From assembly GCA_016714445.1 (NCBI GenBank), contig JADJNF010000003.1, forward strand, positions 372,001-436,000: 64,000 nt of DNA, read 5' to 3'. The notes beneath the pieces were generated by a model. It was given only the letters and a program-made list of their open reading frames with translations. It had not been told where the DNA came from and ran no database searches. The position numbers and the translations under genes were made by a program. Source of the stretch: Saprospiraceae bacterium (GTDB lineage: Bacteria; Bacteroidota; Bacteroidia; Chitinophagales; Saprospiraceae). Each line of letters begins with the position of its first letter. Within the stretch, counting starts at the first letter, position 1. Below, one piece after another: positions 44,915 to 53,912 of this stretch.

Positions 44915-45241
44915 ATGGCGAATAAAGCACTAAAGACTTATACTTTATCCGAAATGAAGGATATGTATATCGGAATAGAAGGAACAAAAGATAGGGAAGA
45001 ATATGAGTATGAACTTAGAATGGATATCATTGGCAAAATGATAAAACAAGCTCGTCAAGAACGGAATTTAACCCAAGAACAATTAGGTGTACTAATTGGT
45101 GTTCAAAAGTCTCAAATATCAAAACTTGAAAGCAGTGCAAATAGTGCAACAATTGATACCGTTATCAAAGTTTTTAAAGCATTAAAAGCTGAAATCAACT
45201 TTCGGGTAAAACTTGAAAATGAATTTGTACAATTAGCATAA
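44915..45241 (+). CDS. XRE-family HTH protein (orphan HigA-like)
   Basis: The protein is 108 residues. Residues 38-95 are a helix-turn-helix of the Cro/CI type: GKMIKQARQERNLTQEQLGVLIGVQKSQISKLESSANSATIDTVIKVFKALKA. An extended N-terminal helix and a C-terminal strand (INFRVKLENEF) resemble HigA antitoxins, which usually follow a HigB toxin gene. No toxin ORF is found in the 860 bases upstream, so the protein is an orphan or the toxin gene has been lost. A repeat C copy starts 43 bp downstream. Confidence 0.75.
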   Translation: MANKALKTYTLSEMKDMYIGIEGTKDREEYEYELRMDIIGKMIKQARQERNLTQEQLGVLIGVQKSQISKLESSANSATIDTVIKVFKALKAEINFRVKLENEFVQLA

Positions 45242-45284
45242 AATCAAGGGCATGACATAATCATTGCAAGCCCAAACTCATTCT

Positions 45285-45485
45285 CTTGCTCGGCGTAGGT
45301 TGCACCTACGTCGCAGTGTTGCTATGGCTTTGCCATAATTCTTTGCAGCAATGTTGATTTGTTTTACTTTTGCAGATTATGAGTACAGGGTATCAAATGT
45401 AAGATTTGGTAGTTAGTAAATTTGGTACTTCGCAATCAAATTAAAAATTTGGGGTCACTTAGACGTAGGCGCAGCCTACGCCTAG
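45285..45485. repeat. Repeat C, copy 1 (about 200 bp)
   Basis: The left end carries the palindrome CGTAGGT-TGC-ACCTACG; the right end carries GTAGGC-GCA-GCCTAC. The two ends are also inverted copies of each other at 18 of 20 bases, in the manner of a small terminal-inverted-repeat element. A nearly identical copy lies at 47216-47415 in the same direction. Confidence 0.75.
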
Positions 45486-45493
45486 CATAGGAG

Positions 45494-46156
45494 TTAATTC
45501 TTCTCAAAAATATTTCGTTTTTTGATTGTCTCAAGCATTTCTGCATCCAAATCTAATTCTTCCTTTAATAACTTGATATACTTTTTACCTGTTCGGAGTG
45601 GAAAATCTGATCCAAAAAGAAAATGTTTGTGACCCATCTTAGAAATCATTTTTTTAAGTTCAGATGAACTAATTTTTCCAGGATATTTCTGATCTAAGAT
45701 AGTACCTGATAATTCAAAATAGATGTCTTTATTTACACTAAACTCACTTGTTTTGAAAAAAATGTCAAATTCTTCCAAAACATCCAAAGTTGCTTTATAA
45801 AGTCCTCCTGCACCACCGCAGTGAGCAAAAATGATGGTCTGTTTATTATGATTGCATAGGAAGTTTTTTATAAACTGTTTTGCCATGCCTGAACCATTGG
45901 TAAAATCTGTAATATTCATGTGGATCAAAACAGGGATGTTCTTTTCGGATAAAAAAACCAGAATCTCAGATATACTTTCTTGGGTTTTTGCGTCGTTCAA
46001 ATCAATCTGGTTGCTCTGAAAATGGAACTTTATTCCATCTAAGTTTAAATCATTTATACACCTTACAGTTTCATCCAGGGCAAACTCCCACGATGGATTA
46101 ATTCCGCAAAATCCGTAAAAACTATTTCGATCTGAATTGACTATTTTGTTTAAAAA
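45494..46156 (-). CDS. Amidohydrolase-like protein, C-terminal part, frameshifted
   Basis: The frame is open from the A-run at 46152-46156 to the stop at 45494. The upper part (FYGFCGINPSWEFALDETV, LNLDGIKFHFQSNQIDLND) and the lower part (IPVLIHMNITDF, TIIFAHCGGAGGLYKATLD, HFLFGSDFPLRTG) are those of TIM-barrel metal-dependent amidohydrolases of the amidohydro_2 type, with Lys/His metal-ligand candidates and Asp in GSDFP. The N-terminal part is the neighbouring ORF; one A added to the five-A run joins them. Confidence 0.75.
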   Translation of the reverse strand, partial: FLNKIVNSDRNSFYGFCGINPSWEFALDETVRCINDLNLDGIKFHFQSNQIDLNDAKTQESISEILVFLSEKNIPVLIHMNITDFTNGSGMAKQFIKNFLCNHNKQTIIFAHCGGAGGLYKATLDVLEEFDIFFKTSEFSVNKDIYFELSGTILDQKYPGKISSSELKKMISKMGHKHFLFGSDFPLRTGKKYIKLLKEELDLDAEMLETIKKRNIFEKN

Positions 46157-46500
46157 TTGTTTTCTCTTTTTACAAAGTCGTACAATTTCAAAGAATCATC
46201 ATTTTCTGAGTCTATTTGAATGGCATATGGTGCTGATATCAAAACCAATTTATCGCTGTTGTTTGCCTTTATTTTATCAACTTTAGAGCAGGACTCTTCC
46301 ACACAATTAACTTCAAAAGTTTCGCCTTGAAATATAAATCCTCGATTAGCCAGATTATGAAGCAAATCATCACTAAAAATATGTACATGATAATCAATAG
46401 TTTTTAGATCCTGGCCCAGACAAAGATTTTCTGAAATTGAAATAATTCCGCATATTAAAATAATCTTTATGTTTGTCATTTCTGCTAAAATTTCTATCAA
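46150..46500 (-). CDS. Amidohydrolase-like protein, N-terminal part, frameshifted
   Basis: MTNIKIILICGIISISENLCLGQ (from an ATG at 46479) is a probable signal peptide, followed by TIDYHVHIFSDDLL. HVH is the first metal-binding pair of the amidohydrolase barrel. The frame stops at 46150 after FVKRENNF. The next frame resumes with LNKIVNSDRNSF, so the break lies in the T5/A5 run at 46152-46156. Intact, the protein would be about 330 residues and exported. Its substrate is unknown. Confidence 0.75.
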   Translation of the reverse strand: MIEILAEMTNIKIILICGIISISENLCLGQDLKTIDYHVHIFSDDLLHNLANRGFIFQGETFEVNCVEESCSKVDKIKANNSDKLVLISAPYAIQIDSENDDSLKLYDFVKRENNF

Positions 46501-46637
46501 TCGTAAAACCTTTATATCTCCTCTCTAGGCGAAGTGATTAATAGTATAAGTAATTTGGCTTTGCCATTAATCAGGAGTGGAATAAATGACTTGCACCAAA
46601 GCCACATAATATTTAAAATTGTATGGCTTTGGTTTTC

Positions 46638-46898
46638 TCAAATATAATGCCCTTTAGCTGAAAGGATTAAAACCTTATCATCTGTAATTTCATAAACTAA
46701 TCTATGTTCTTTATTGATTCTACGGGACCAGACACCAGATAGACTATGTTTTAATGGTTCGGGTTTACCAAGACCAGTGTGTGGATGAATTATTATATCA
46801 TCGACGAGTTGTGCAATCTTTTTAAGGATGGGTTTATTCCCTGTTGAAATCCAATACTGTAGATCATCTTCTGCATCTGGTAGGAAGATTATTTCCAT
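46638..46898 (-). CDS. yoeB: YoeB/Txe-family toxin
   Basis: The protein is 86 residues, full length for YoeB. The segment GKPEPLKHSLSGVWSRRINKEHRLVYEI carries Glu47 and Arg66, and KGHY carries His84; these are the catalytic positions of E. coli YoeB (Glu46, Arg65, His83). YoeB is a ribosome-dependent mRNA endonuclease that cleaves at the A site. The gene is downstream of and overlaps its antitoxin gene by 10 bp. The pair lies between two direct copies of repeat C. Confidence 0.9.
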   Translation of the reverse strand: MEIIFLPDAEDDLQYWISTGNKPILKKIAQLVDDIIIHPHTGLGKPEPLKHSLSGVWSRRINKEHRLVYEITDDKVLILSAKGHYI

Positions 46899-47107
46899 AA
46901 AGCATTTAGTTGGTCACTAGTATAAACTTTGCCTTTGCCATTTTTGTAATCTTGTCTGGCATTTTCAATCTTTGCCACAAAATCAGGATCGTAAGATTCG
47001 TCTTTAGAAAACTCAAATTTGATTTTTAAAGCTTCTAAAAAGGCCTTTATAACAGTAAGTTGTTCACTTGTTTGCGGGTGAACGATTAAAACGTCTTGAT
47101 TTTTCAT
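46889..47107 (-). CDS. Antitoxin of the YoeB pair
   Basis: This 72-residue protein precedes and overlaps the toxin gene. The N-terminal strand (MKNQDVLIVHPQTSEQLTVIKAFLEALKIKFEF) and acidic C-terminal tail (SYDPDFVAKIENARQDYKNGKGKVYTSDQLNALW) are typical of Bacteroidota antitoxins for YoeB/RelE toxins. It does not look like canonical YefM. It would neutralise YoeB and, with it, repress the operon. No obvious operator palindrome stands out in the 108 bases upstream. Confidence 0.8.
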   Translation of the reverse strand: MKNQDVLIVHPQTSEQLTVIKAFLEALKIKFEFSKDESYDPDFVAKIENARQDYKNGKGKVYTSDQLNALWK

Positions 47108-47434
47108 GATTATAAAAATTTACGTACGAATTGAAACACAAACATACAAACCAATTAGCATATTAATTTGTTTCCAGCAAATATTCATTTTTTATGAGTA
47201 ATAATATGTTAAGTCCTTGCTCGGGTAGTTTGCACCTACGTCGCAGTGTTGCTATGGCTTTGCCATAATTCTTTGCAGCAATGTTGATTTGTTTTACTTT
47301 TGCAAATTATGAGTATAGGATATCAAATGCAAGATTTGGTAGTTAGTAAATTTGGTACTTCGCAATCAAATTAAAAATTTGGCAACACTTAGACGTAGGC
47401 GCTGTCTACGCCTAGCGGGTTTTCTAAAATTTAA
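47108..47434. other. Intergenic region holding repeat C copy 2
   Basis: Upstream of the antitoxin, about 100 AT-rich bases likely hold its promoter. The rest is repeat C copy 2, followed by the end of the GH3 gene. Confidence 0.5.
47216..47415. repeat. Repeat C, copy 2 (about 200 bp)
   Basis: It aligns with 45285-45485 almost base for base, apart from small differences in the palindromic ends (TAGTTTGCACCTACG; GTAGGCGCTGTCTACG). The two copies enclose the amidohydrolase fragments and the YoeB pair. Confidence 0.75.
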
Positions 47435-50068
47435 TCAATTGTAAATATCAATAAATGTAAGCACACCATTTTGACTATTTATTGGCTGTTTACTTTGTTG
47501 TCCTCCACCAATTGTTATTTCTATACCGCCTGATGGTTGATACAATTGACCACTTTCATTCACAATACTCAGATCTTCAGGTGTCAATACGAAAGTAATT
47601 TTTCTGCTTTCACCCGCTTTCAAATGAATTCTTTGAAAGCCTTTTAAGGCTCTGATGGGTTTTTTGATGTCCCTTGCAGTGTGCGAAACATAACATTGCA
47701 CGACTTCTTCACCGTCTTTTTTACCTGTATTGGTGACCCTGGCTTTGATAGTGACAGGTTTTCCTTTTTTATTATTTTTTGTGGTTACTATTTTGCTGTA
47801 TTTAAAGGTCGTGTAACTCAGCCCATACCCAAATGGATACAAGGCTTCACCCGTAAAATATCTGTACGTCCTGTTGCTCATATCATAATCCTTAAAACCT
47901 GGCAAATCGCTGTCTGATTTATAAAATGTCACGGGCAATCTACCCGCAGGATTATAATCACCAAACAAAACATCTGTTATGGCTGCGCCTGCTGCTTGCC
48001 CACCATACCACGCATTGAGAATGGCAGGAATGTTTTTGTCTTCTTCAGGTATAGCGATAGCACTACCTGTCATCATGACGAAAACGACTGGTTTGCCACT
48101 TTTTTTGAGTGCTTTCATACATCGGGTTTGGATATCTGGCAGCATAATCGTCGTGCGATCTCCACCATCAAAACCGGGGAAGTTGACTTTCATCTCTTCA
48201 CCTTCCAATTGTGGCGAGATACCACCTGCAAATATAAATACATCTGCATCTTTGTGTTTGGCAACCAAGGCGTCCATGTCTGTTTTGACAAAATTGCCAC
48301 CACGCAGTTTGATGGCAGCATTGCCTTCACTTTGTCTTTGTTCGACGACGATCTTATACTTTTTATTGGCTTCTACATCCAAGGAAAACTGTTTTGCACC
48401 CCAACGATTTCTCGTCCAGGCGTCGATAAATAAAGAGTCATCTATGTACAATTTGTAGCCATCATCTCCTTCGATTTCAAAATTCATTTTTTCGGTTTTT
48501 TTGGTGGTTAGTACTGTGGAATACCTGGCTGAAAAATGAAAAGATGGTACACCTACAGCTGGCGACTGACCTTCTGTATAGAAATGATTGAGCGTTTTAT
48601 CTTTTTTGGTTACCACAGGATTGTCCGATAAATCTTCATTGTCGAAATATTCCGCTTTGATGCCGGGTTTGCCGTCCGAACTCAACAGATCTGCAATATC
48701 ATAATACACCATCAGCGTATCATTGGTGAAATTGATGGCTTGTTCATATACGATGTTGACGTCTTTGCCCAACTTCCTTTTTAATCCATCCAATAGCGTG
48801 ATCGGATCAGAAGGCATACCATTATAATTTCCAAGGATAGAAATGCGATTGTCACCGTTTGGACCGAGTACGACAATCTTTTTCAAGTTCTTTTTTAGTG
48901 GCAATGTATTTTTTTCATTCTTTAATAATACGATGGATTGTTGCGCCATCTTCAAAGCATGTTTTTGGTGATCTGCTGCTTCCAATACACTAGCAGGTGT
49001 TTGTGCATATTTCACCATAGATGGTGGATCAAACATTCCCAATTTTAGTCTGGTGAGAAACAATCTTTTTAACGAAGCGTCGATGTAAGATTCCTTGATC
49101 AGTCCATTTTTTACACCATCGACCAAAGCCAAATATACATCTACACCACATTCCAAATCGGTGCCATGAATGACGGCATCGACCGCTGCGGTGACCTTAT
49201 CAGGATGGGTTTTATGGTACTTAAAAAAGTCGTCTATCGCCCAGCAATCACTCGTCACATATCCATCAAATTTCCACTGATTGCGCAAAATATCATTCAT
49301 CAATGGATCACTTCCACAACACGGTTGTCCTTGGTATGCATTGTAGGCACACATGACACCTTCCACATTCGCCTTGGTAATCAACTCTTTAAATGCAGGA
49401 AGATAGGTGTCCCAAAGATCGTAATCACTTGGACTGAAATTGTCAGAATGTCGCGATGGTTCCGGACCACTATGTACGGCGTAATGTTTGGCACAAGCTG
49501 CTGCTTTCATATATTTCGGATCATCGCCTTGTAAACCCCGAACAAAAGCTGCACCCAATTTTGCGGTAAGGAATGGATCTTCGCCATACGTCTCCTGACC
49601 GCGTCCCCACCTGGGATCTCTGAAAATATTGATATTCGGCGTCCAATACGTCAAACCCATATATCGCTCATTGTTCCTGCCAAGTTCGGTGGCTTTGTTG
49701 TGTACAGCGCGACCTTCCAGTGCAGAATAATTGGCCATCATTTTGAGCGAAGTCGTATCCCAAGTCGCTGCCATCGCAATAGCTTGTGGATAAGAAGTGG
49801 TGTTGAAAGGTGTACGTGCGACGCCATGTAGCACTTCATTCCACCAATCATAAGCGGGAATGTGGTATCTTTCAATTGCAGGTGCATGGTTGAGCATTTG
49901 ACCTACTTTTTCTTCCAGGGTCAGGCGTGAGACGATGTCTTCAGCCCGTTGTTCGAACGAAAGATTGGTATTCCAAAAGGGGATTTCTTTTGATGACTGA
50001 CTATATAAAATCTGGCCTAAAAAGAGCACAGATAGACTTACTATAATATATTTTATCATGACTGGCAT
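47435..50068 (-). CDS. GH3 beta-xylosidase/beta-glucosidase with PA14 insert and Fn3-like domain
   Basis: The protein is 877 residues with a signal peptide (start Met1 or Met4). The GH3 N-terminal barrel covers about 35-345, with nucleophile Asp274 in GYVTSDCWAI and AACAKHYAVHSGPEPSRH marking the substrate loop. A GH3 C-terminal domain follows and is split by a PA14 module at about 460-610 (GIKAEYFDNEDLSDNPVV; FEIEGDDGYKLYIDD). The Fn3-like tail covers about 775-860 (VTIKARVTNTGKKDGEEVVQCYV). The YDWWNEVLHGVAR segment is typical of xylan beta-xylosidases. Exo-release of xylose fits the locus. It is the last gene of the minus-strand cluster, 17 bp after the DUF1593 gene. Confidence 0.92.
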   Translation of the reverse strand: MPVMIKYIIVSLSVLFLGQILYSQSSKEIPFWNTNLSFEQRAEDIVSRLTLEEKVGQMLNHAPAIERYHIPAYDWWNEVLHGVARTPFNTTSYPQAIAMAATWDTTSLKMMANYSALEGRAVHNKATELGRNNERYMGLTYWTPNINIFRDPRWGRGQETYGEDPFLTAKLGAAFVRGLQGDDPKYMKAAACAKHYAVHSGPEPSRHSDNFSPSDYDLWDTYLPAFKELITKANVEGVMCAYNAYQGQPCCGSDPLMNDILRNQWKFDGYVTSDCWAIDDFFKYHKTHPDKVTAAVDAVIHGTDLECGVDVYLALVDGVKNGLIKESYIDASLKRLFLTRLKLGMFDPPSMVKYAQTPASVLEAADHQKHALKMAQQSIVLLKNEKNTLPLKKNLKKIVVLGPNGDNRISILGNYNGMPSDPITLLDGLKRKLGKDVNIVYEQAINFTNDTLMVYYDIADLLSSDGKPGIKAEYFDNEDLSDNPVVTKKDKTLNHFYTEGQSPAVGVPSFHFSARYSTVLTTKKTEKMNFEIEGDDGYKLYIDDSLFIDAWTRNRWGAKQFSLDVEANKKYKIVVEQRQSEGNAAIKLRGGNFVKTDMDALVAKHKDADVFIFAGGISPQLEGEEMKVNFPGFDGGDRTTIMLPDIQTRCMKALKKSGKPVVFVMMTGSAIAIPEEDKNIPAILNAWYGGQAAGAAITDVLFGDYNPAGRLPVTFYKSDSDLPGFKDYDMSNRTYRYFTGEALYPFGYGLSYTTFKYSKIVTTKNNKKGKPVTIKARVTNTGKKDGEEVVQCYVSHTARDIKKPIRALKGFQRIHLKAGESRKITFVLTPEDLSIVNESGQLYQPSGGIEITIGGGQQSKQPINSQNGVLTFIDIYN

Positions 50069-50085
50069 TTTTGATTTACAATTGG

Positions 50086-51513
50086 TTATTTTGGCAAAAT
50101 AGTTACAACTACTCTTTTATATCTTGATAAAGCAGGTGTCCCTTTATCGGTTACTTTTAGTATGATATGTAATGTTTCTTTTTTATCTACGGCTGGTGCT
50201 GTAATGGTAACATTATTATAATTTTCCGGTGAAATGTTTAATGGTATTTTATATGTACCAGCTTCCGGATAGTCAAACCATAAATAACTGAAACTATCAC
50301 CATCGGGATCATAACTTTCTGATGCGTCAAGTCCAAAATTCTGACCGGATGTAACTGTAATGTTATCTTCCTGATTTATAACGGGCACAGGTGGATGGTT
50401 TGCGTTTTCATAAGTGGACGTGCACCAATCCATCCTTGCAGCAAAATCGTTTTGGAAGTCTTCTCTCCACCGCCAAAGGGTAACTTTGTTGTCAAAAAAT
50501 TTCGTACTATCTAGTTTGATGACCCTTCCCCAATTATTTGGTATAAACTGTTGGTAATTATCTGATGCATTCGTCCAAACAGGTCTGGTTTCAGGCTCAA
50601 AAGGTACACCTGAAATGCCTTTTTTTTGTTTACTGAAATCAGGTAAATACAATTCATATCGGCCTCCCCATCCACCCCAATTTGGATGTTCAGGATTGTT
50701 TAATCCATTTATAATCAGATGTAAGAAAGCAGGTGAATCACCTTCTACACCCCAGGATACATCAGGGTAGGTTGCTCCTAGTGGCCCATGATTTTGCTGG
50801 ATATTTTGTGCAATCCATTGGTTACTTATTTCATTATTGCTAATGCCTTTGACTACTGTATTGATAGCGCTCCAGGTTGCTGTACTGTATTCATCGCCGG
50901 GACTGACTATATAATGCAGGTCCGGAAATGTATTTCGCATCCAGATACCACTATCGTCCTGATCGGAAATCGTATAAACTCTAAGTTTTGATACAAGTCG
51001 TTTTAATTCAGATGTTTTTTTGGTTTCTTTAAGTTTAAATAATGTTTGTGCCAATGTATTTGCACCACCCCAAATAGAAATATGCAATGGTCTTGGATCA
51101 TTATCTTCCAGTATTTTTATAATCCATTCCGAACCTTCAGAATCCTGATCTTTTCCGACGGCCAACATACCATATTTAGGAAGACCTTGTTTTACAATTG
51201 ATAATAATGAATCATGATGAGGAAAGCCTGATTCGTGTTTATTAAGATTTTTCTGGATACGTCCATAAGTTCGTATGATTTTTTTGATTGATTCAGGAGC
51301 CACTCTGTTTTTTTGCCAGCAAGATGTGGTTGCTATCATTCCTTTAATGTCTATTTGATTGGCATACAAAAGCAACCTAACAAAAGATTGTGCATCGTCA
51401 GGATCAGCTTCAATATCAGACAGAATAATGACTCTGTTTTTTATTTGAGAATATCCGTTTTCAGATGGAAAGAAGAAGAATATTGAAAGTAAAAGAATGA
51501 ATGATGCTTTCAT
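50086..51513 (-). CDS. DUF1593 protein, nucleoside-hydrolase-like, secreted
   Basis: The protein is 475 residues with a signal peptide (SFILLLSIFFFFPSENGYS). Residues 25-290 form the DUF1593 domain, with VIILSDIEADPDDAQSFVRLLLYANQIDIKGMIAT resembling the DxDxxxDD Ca-binding start of nucleoside hydrolases. LHISIWGGANTLAQTLFKL and the YSTATWSAINTVVKG segment are also family-like. The C-terminal 380-475 region is an Ig-like or PKD-type domain. In polysaccharide loci these proteins are thought to act on glycosidic linkages, but no reaction is established. Gaps of 17-18 bp to both neighbours indicate an operon. Confidence 0.8.
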   Translation of the reverse strand: MKASFILLLSIFFFFPSENGYSQIKNRVIILSDIEADPDDAQSFVRLLLYANQIDIKGMIATTSCWQKNRVAPESIKKIIRTYGRIQKNLNKHESGFPHHDSLLSIVKQGLPKYGMLAVGKDQDSEGSEWIIKILEDNDPRPLHISIWGGANTLAQTLFKLKETKKTSELKRLVSKLRVYTISDQDDSGIWMRNTFPDLHYIVSPGDEYSTATWSAINTVVKGISNNEISNQWIAQNIQQNHGPLGATYPDVSWGVEGDSPAFLHLIINGLNNPEHPNWGGWGGRYELYLPDFSKQKKGISGVPFEPETRPVWTNASDNYQQFIPNNWGRVIKLDSTKFFDNKVTLWRWREDFQNDFAARMDWCTSTYENANHPPVPVINQEDNITVTSGQNFGLDASESYDPDGDSFSYLWFDYPEAGTYKIPLNISPENYNNVTITAPAVDKKETLHIILKVTDKGTPALSRYKRVVVTILPK

Positions 51514-51531
51514 GACTACGATGCTATTTTT

Positions 51532-52842
51532 TTAAATAAAAATATCCAAAATCACGACACCTATCAGGCCAACGATGGAAATAATAGACTCCATGATCGT
51601 CCAGGATAGTAGGGTTTGTTTGAGCGAGAGATTAAAAAATTCTTTGAACATCCAAAAGCCAGAATCATTGATATGTGAGCCAAAAACACTTCCCGCACCT
51701 ACGGCAAGCACCATGAGTTCAGGACTGACAGTGCCTGTGATTAGTGGCGACACAATGCCTGCTGCTGTTATACCTGCTACTGTCGCCGAACCAATAGTAA
51801 TTCTCAATAATGCCGTAATCACCCAGGCAAATAAAATAGGCGACATGTTCCACTCTGATGAAAATGCTGCTATATAATCGCTCGATCCGCTTTCGGTCAA
51901 TACCTGTTTGAATACACCGCCTGCAGTGATGATCAAAATGATGACTGCAATACCTGAAATGGCATCGTGTACCCATTTCATTTGTGTTTCCAGGTCTATT
52001 TTATTTCTGATACCAAAATAATACAATGCAGTCAACACAGAAAGCAATAATGCGATGGTGGAATCTCCAATGAATGTAAAAATGGATCTAAAAACAGATG
52101 TTTCAGGCAGAAAAGTATTGGCCAAAACAGCCGTGGCAATCAGGATAACTGGAAGTAAGGCAACTAAAAAACTAGGCAAAGCTGGTGGTAACGTAGTAAA
52201 ATTTTTTTTGTCAAAATTGCCAAAAATAGGATTGTCTTCTACTTGAAAATTGCGTAAAAACTTGCTAAAAAACGGTCCTGCCATTATCACAGCGGGAATG
52301 GCCAATAGTACACCATACATCAATGTTTTGCCCATGTCTGCTTGAAAGGCATTGACCAGAACCACAGGTCCGGGATGTGGTGGTAAAAAACAATGGGTCG
52401 TAGAAAGTGATGCAGCCATTGGTATGGCAATGTACAATAAAGGCAGTTTGGTTTTGCGTGCCAGGTTAAAAACCAAAGGGACTAAAATGACAAATCCTGC
52501 ATTGTAATACAAAGGAATTCCTATCAGAAAACCGGTAAGCAAAACCGACCATTGAATATTTTTTTCGCCAAAACTATCTATTAAAGTCGTAGAAATTCTT
52601 TCTGCAGCACCACTTACTTCCAGTATTTTGCCTAAAGCTGCACCCAAACAAATGATGAGCGCCAAGCCACCTAATGTGCTTCCTACGCCTTTCTCTATGG
52701 ATGCCAACAGCGATTTTACATCCATACCCAATAGCAACCCTGCCGTAATAGCAACGATCAAAAGAGATAGGAACGGACTTACTTTTTTGGTCGTGAGAAA
52801 TACCTGAAAAGCTATGCAGAATAATAGAATTAAGACGATCAT
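51532..52842 (-). CDS. GntP-family gluconate/aldonate:H+ symporter
   Basis: The 436 residues are almost wholly hydrophobic, with about 12 transmembrane helices. GMDVKSLLASIEKGVGSTLGGLALIICLGAALGKILEVSG and CFLPPHPGPVVLVNAFQADMGKTLMYG are diagnostic of GntP permeases, which bring in gluconate or related sugar acids. In this cluster, beside an IlvD/Edd-type dehydratase and an FAH-family gene, a pentonate such as xylonate is the more likely substrate. The FAH gene ends 4 bp upstream. Confidence 0.9.
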   Translation of the reverse strand: MIVLILLFCIAFQVFLTTKKVSPFLSLLIVAITAGLLLGMDVKSLLASIEKGVGSTLGGLALIICLGAALGKILEVSGAAERISTTLIDSFGEKNIQWSVLLTGFLIGIPLYYNAGFVILVPLVFNLARKTKLPLLYIAIPMAASLSTTHCFLPPHPGPVVLVNAFQADMGKTLMYGVLLAIPAVIMAGPFFSKFLRNFQVEDNPIFGNFDKKNFTTLPPALPSFLVALLPVILIATAVLANTFLPETSVFRSIFTFIGDSTIALLLSVLTALYYFGIRNKIDLETQMKWVHDAISGIAVIILIITAGGVFKQVLTESGSSDYIAAFSSEWNMSPILFAWVITALLRITIGSATVAGITAAGIVSPLITGTVSPELMVLAVGAGSVFGSHINDSGFWMFKEFFNLSLKQTLLSWTIMESIISIVGLIGVVILDIFI

Positions 52843-52846
52843 AAAG

Positions 52847-53683
52847 CTACATTTTATCTGTTTTGACTGTGTTGGTTAAGGTGCCAATGCCGTCAATGGC
52901 AATGTGGACAATATCTCCTTGTTGCAAGGTAAAATCATTAGGCGGAACGATGCCTGTCCCTGTCATTATGAAACAACCAAAGGGGAAACTACATTCTTTG
53001 TAAACATAAGAGACCAATTCTTCTGCCTTTCTTTTCATTTGTGACAATTCCACTTCTCCTGTAAAAACGGATACATTATTTCTTACGATTTCCAAATGAA
53101 TTTTGGTATTTGTATCATCAAAAGGATTGGTCAGCGATAAACACGGACCTAAGGCTGCGCAAGCGTCATACGTTTTTGCTTGTGGTAGATATAATGGATT
53201 TTCTCCTTCGATACTTCGGCTGCTCATATCGTTTCCGATAGTATAAGCGATGATTTTTCCTGATGGAGAAACTACGAGTGTAAATTCTGGTTCGGGTACA
53301 TCCCAGGTAGAGTCTTGTCTTATTCTGATGCCTTCCTGATGGCCCACGATACGAGAAGGGTTTGCTTTGAAAAACACTTCGGGTCTGTCTGCATGATATA
53401 CTTTTTCATAAAAATCGCTGCCACCGCTTGTTTTGCTTTCTTCTTGTCTGCCTAATTTGCTTCGTAAGTATGTGACACCACAAGCCCAAAGTTCCTGATT
53501 GTCTCCGATTGGTTTTAAAATTTTGTGGTCTTGTAATTGAGTAGGTTGACCCTTGTCTAAAAGATCAGTAAGATAAGTACGCAGATCATCCTGAATGAGT
53601 AAAACATTCCAATCTAAATGGATGAACTTATAAGTATTTCCATCAAAAATTATCGCGCCATTGTTTACTCGATATATTTTCAT
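52847..53683 (-). CDS. FAH-family hydrolase/dehydratase (candidate 2-keto-3-deoxypentonate dehydratase)
   Basis: The protein is 278 residues. The family metal site is present as Glu131 and Glu133 in VPEPEFTLVV and Asp152 in GNDMSSR. EVFFKANPSRIVG (102-114) and YLPQAKTYDACAALGP are typical of FAH-family enzymes that act on 2-keto-3-deoxy sugar acids. Next to an aldonate dehydratase this fits the second dehydration of an oxidative pentose (Weimberg-type) route; fumarylacetoacetase or hydroxymuconate-type activities are alternatives. No alpha-ketoglutarate semialdehyde dehydrogenase is in the window, so the route is not complete here. Repeat element A copy 3 separates it from the dehydratase gene. 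Confidence 0.8.
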   Translation of the reverse strand: MKIYRVNNGAIIFDGNTYKFIHLDWNVLLIQDDLRTYLTDLLDKGQPTQLQDHKILKPIGDNQELWACGVTYLRSKLGRQEESKTSGGSDFYEKVYHADRPEVFFKANPSRIVGHQEGIRIRQDSTWDVPEPEFTLVVSPSGKIIAYTIGNDMSSRSIEGENPLYLPQAKTYDACAALGPCLSLTNPFDDTNTKIHLEIVRNNVSVFTGEVELSQMKRKAEELVSYVYKECSFPFGCFIMTGTGIVPPNDFTLQQGDIVHIAIDGIGTLTNTVKTDKM

Positions 53684-53720
53684 TGAAGGGTTTAATTGTT
53701 TAATGTTTAAAGTTTAAATT

Positions 53721-53818
53721 TAATCGACTTCTCTGCATTAATAATCAAACGTTTCCCTTTAGGGTCAGGGTAAAAAACGTTTGATTATCATTCAAGATGT
53801 GTATTCGGAGTAGACTCA
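53721..53818. repeat. Dispersed palindromic element A, copy 3
   Basis: The core AATCAAACGTTT pairs perfectly with AAACGTTTGATT. The right end attcggagtagactc is the mirror of the left ends of copies 1 and 2. The left end is shortened. It lies inside the xylan cluster, between two genes of the proposed pentonate route. Confidence 0.65.
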
Positions 53819-53912
53819 AGTTTTAAATTTTTTATGGTTTAACGTGGAAGGTTTAAAGATGGAATTGTTTAAGGTTTCTTTCAAATAAATTTGAAAGGCC
53901 AATAAAAGTCCA

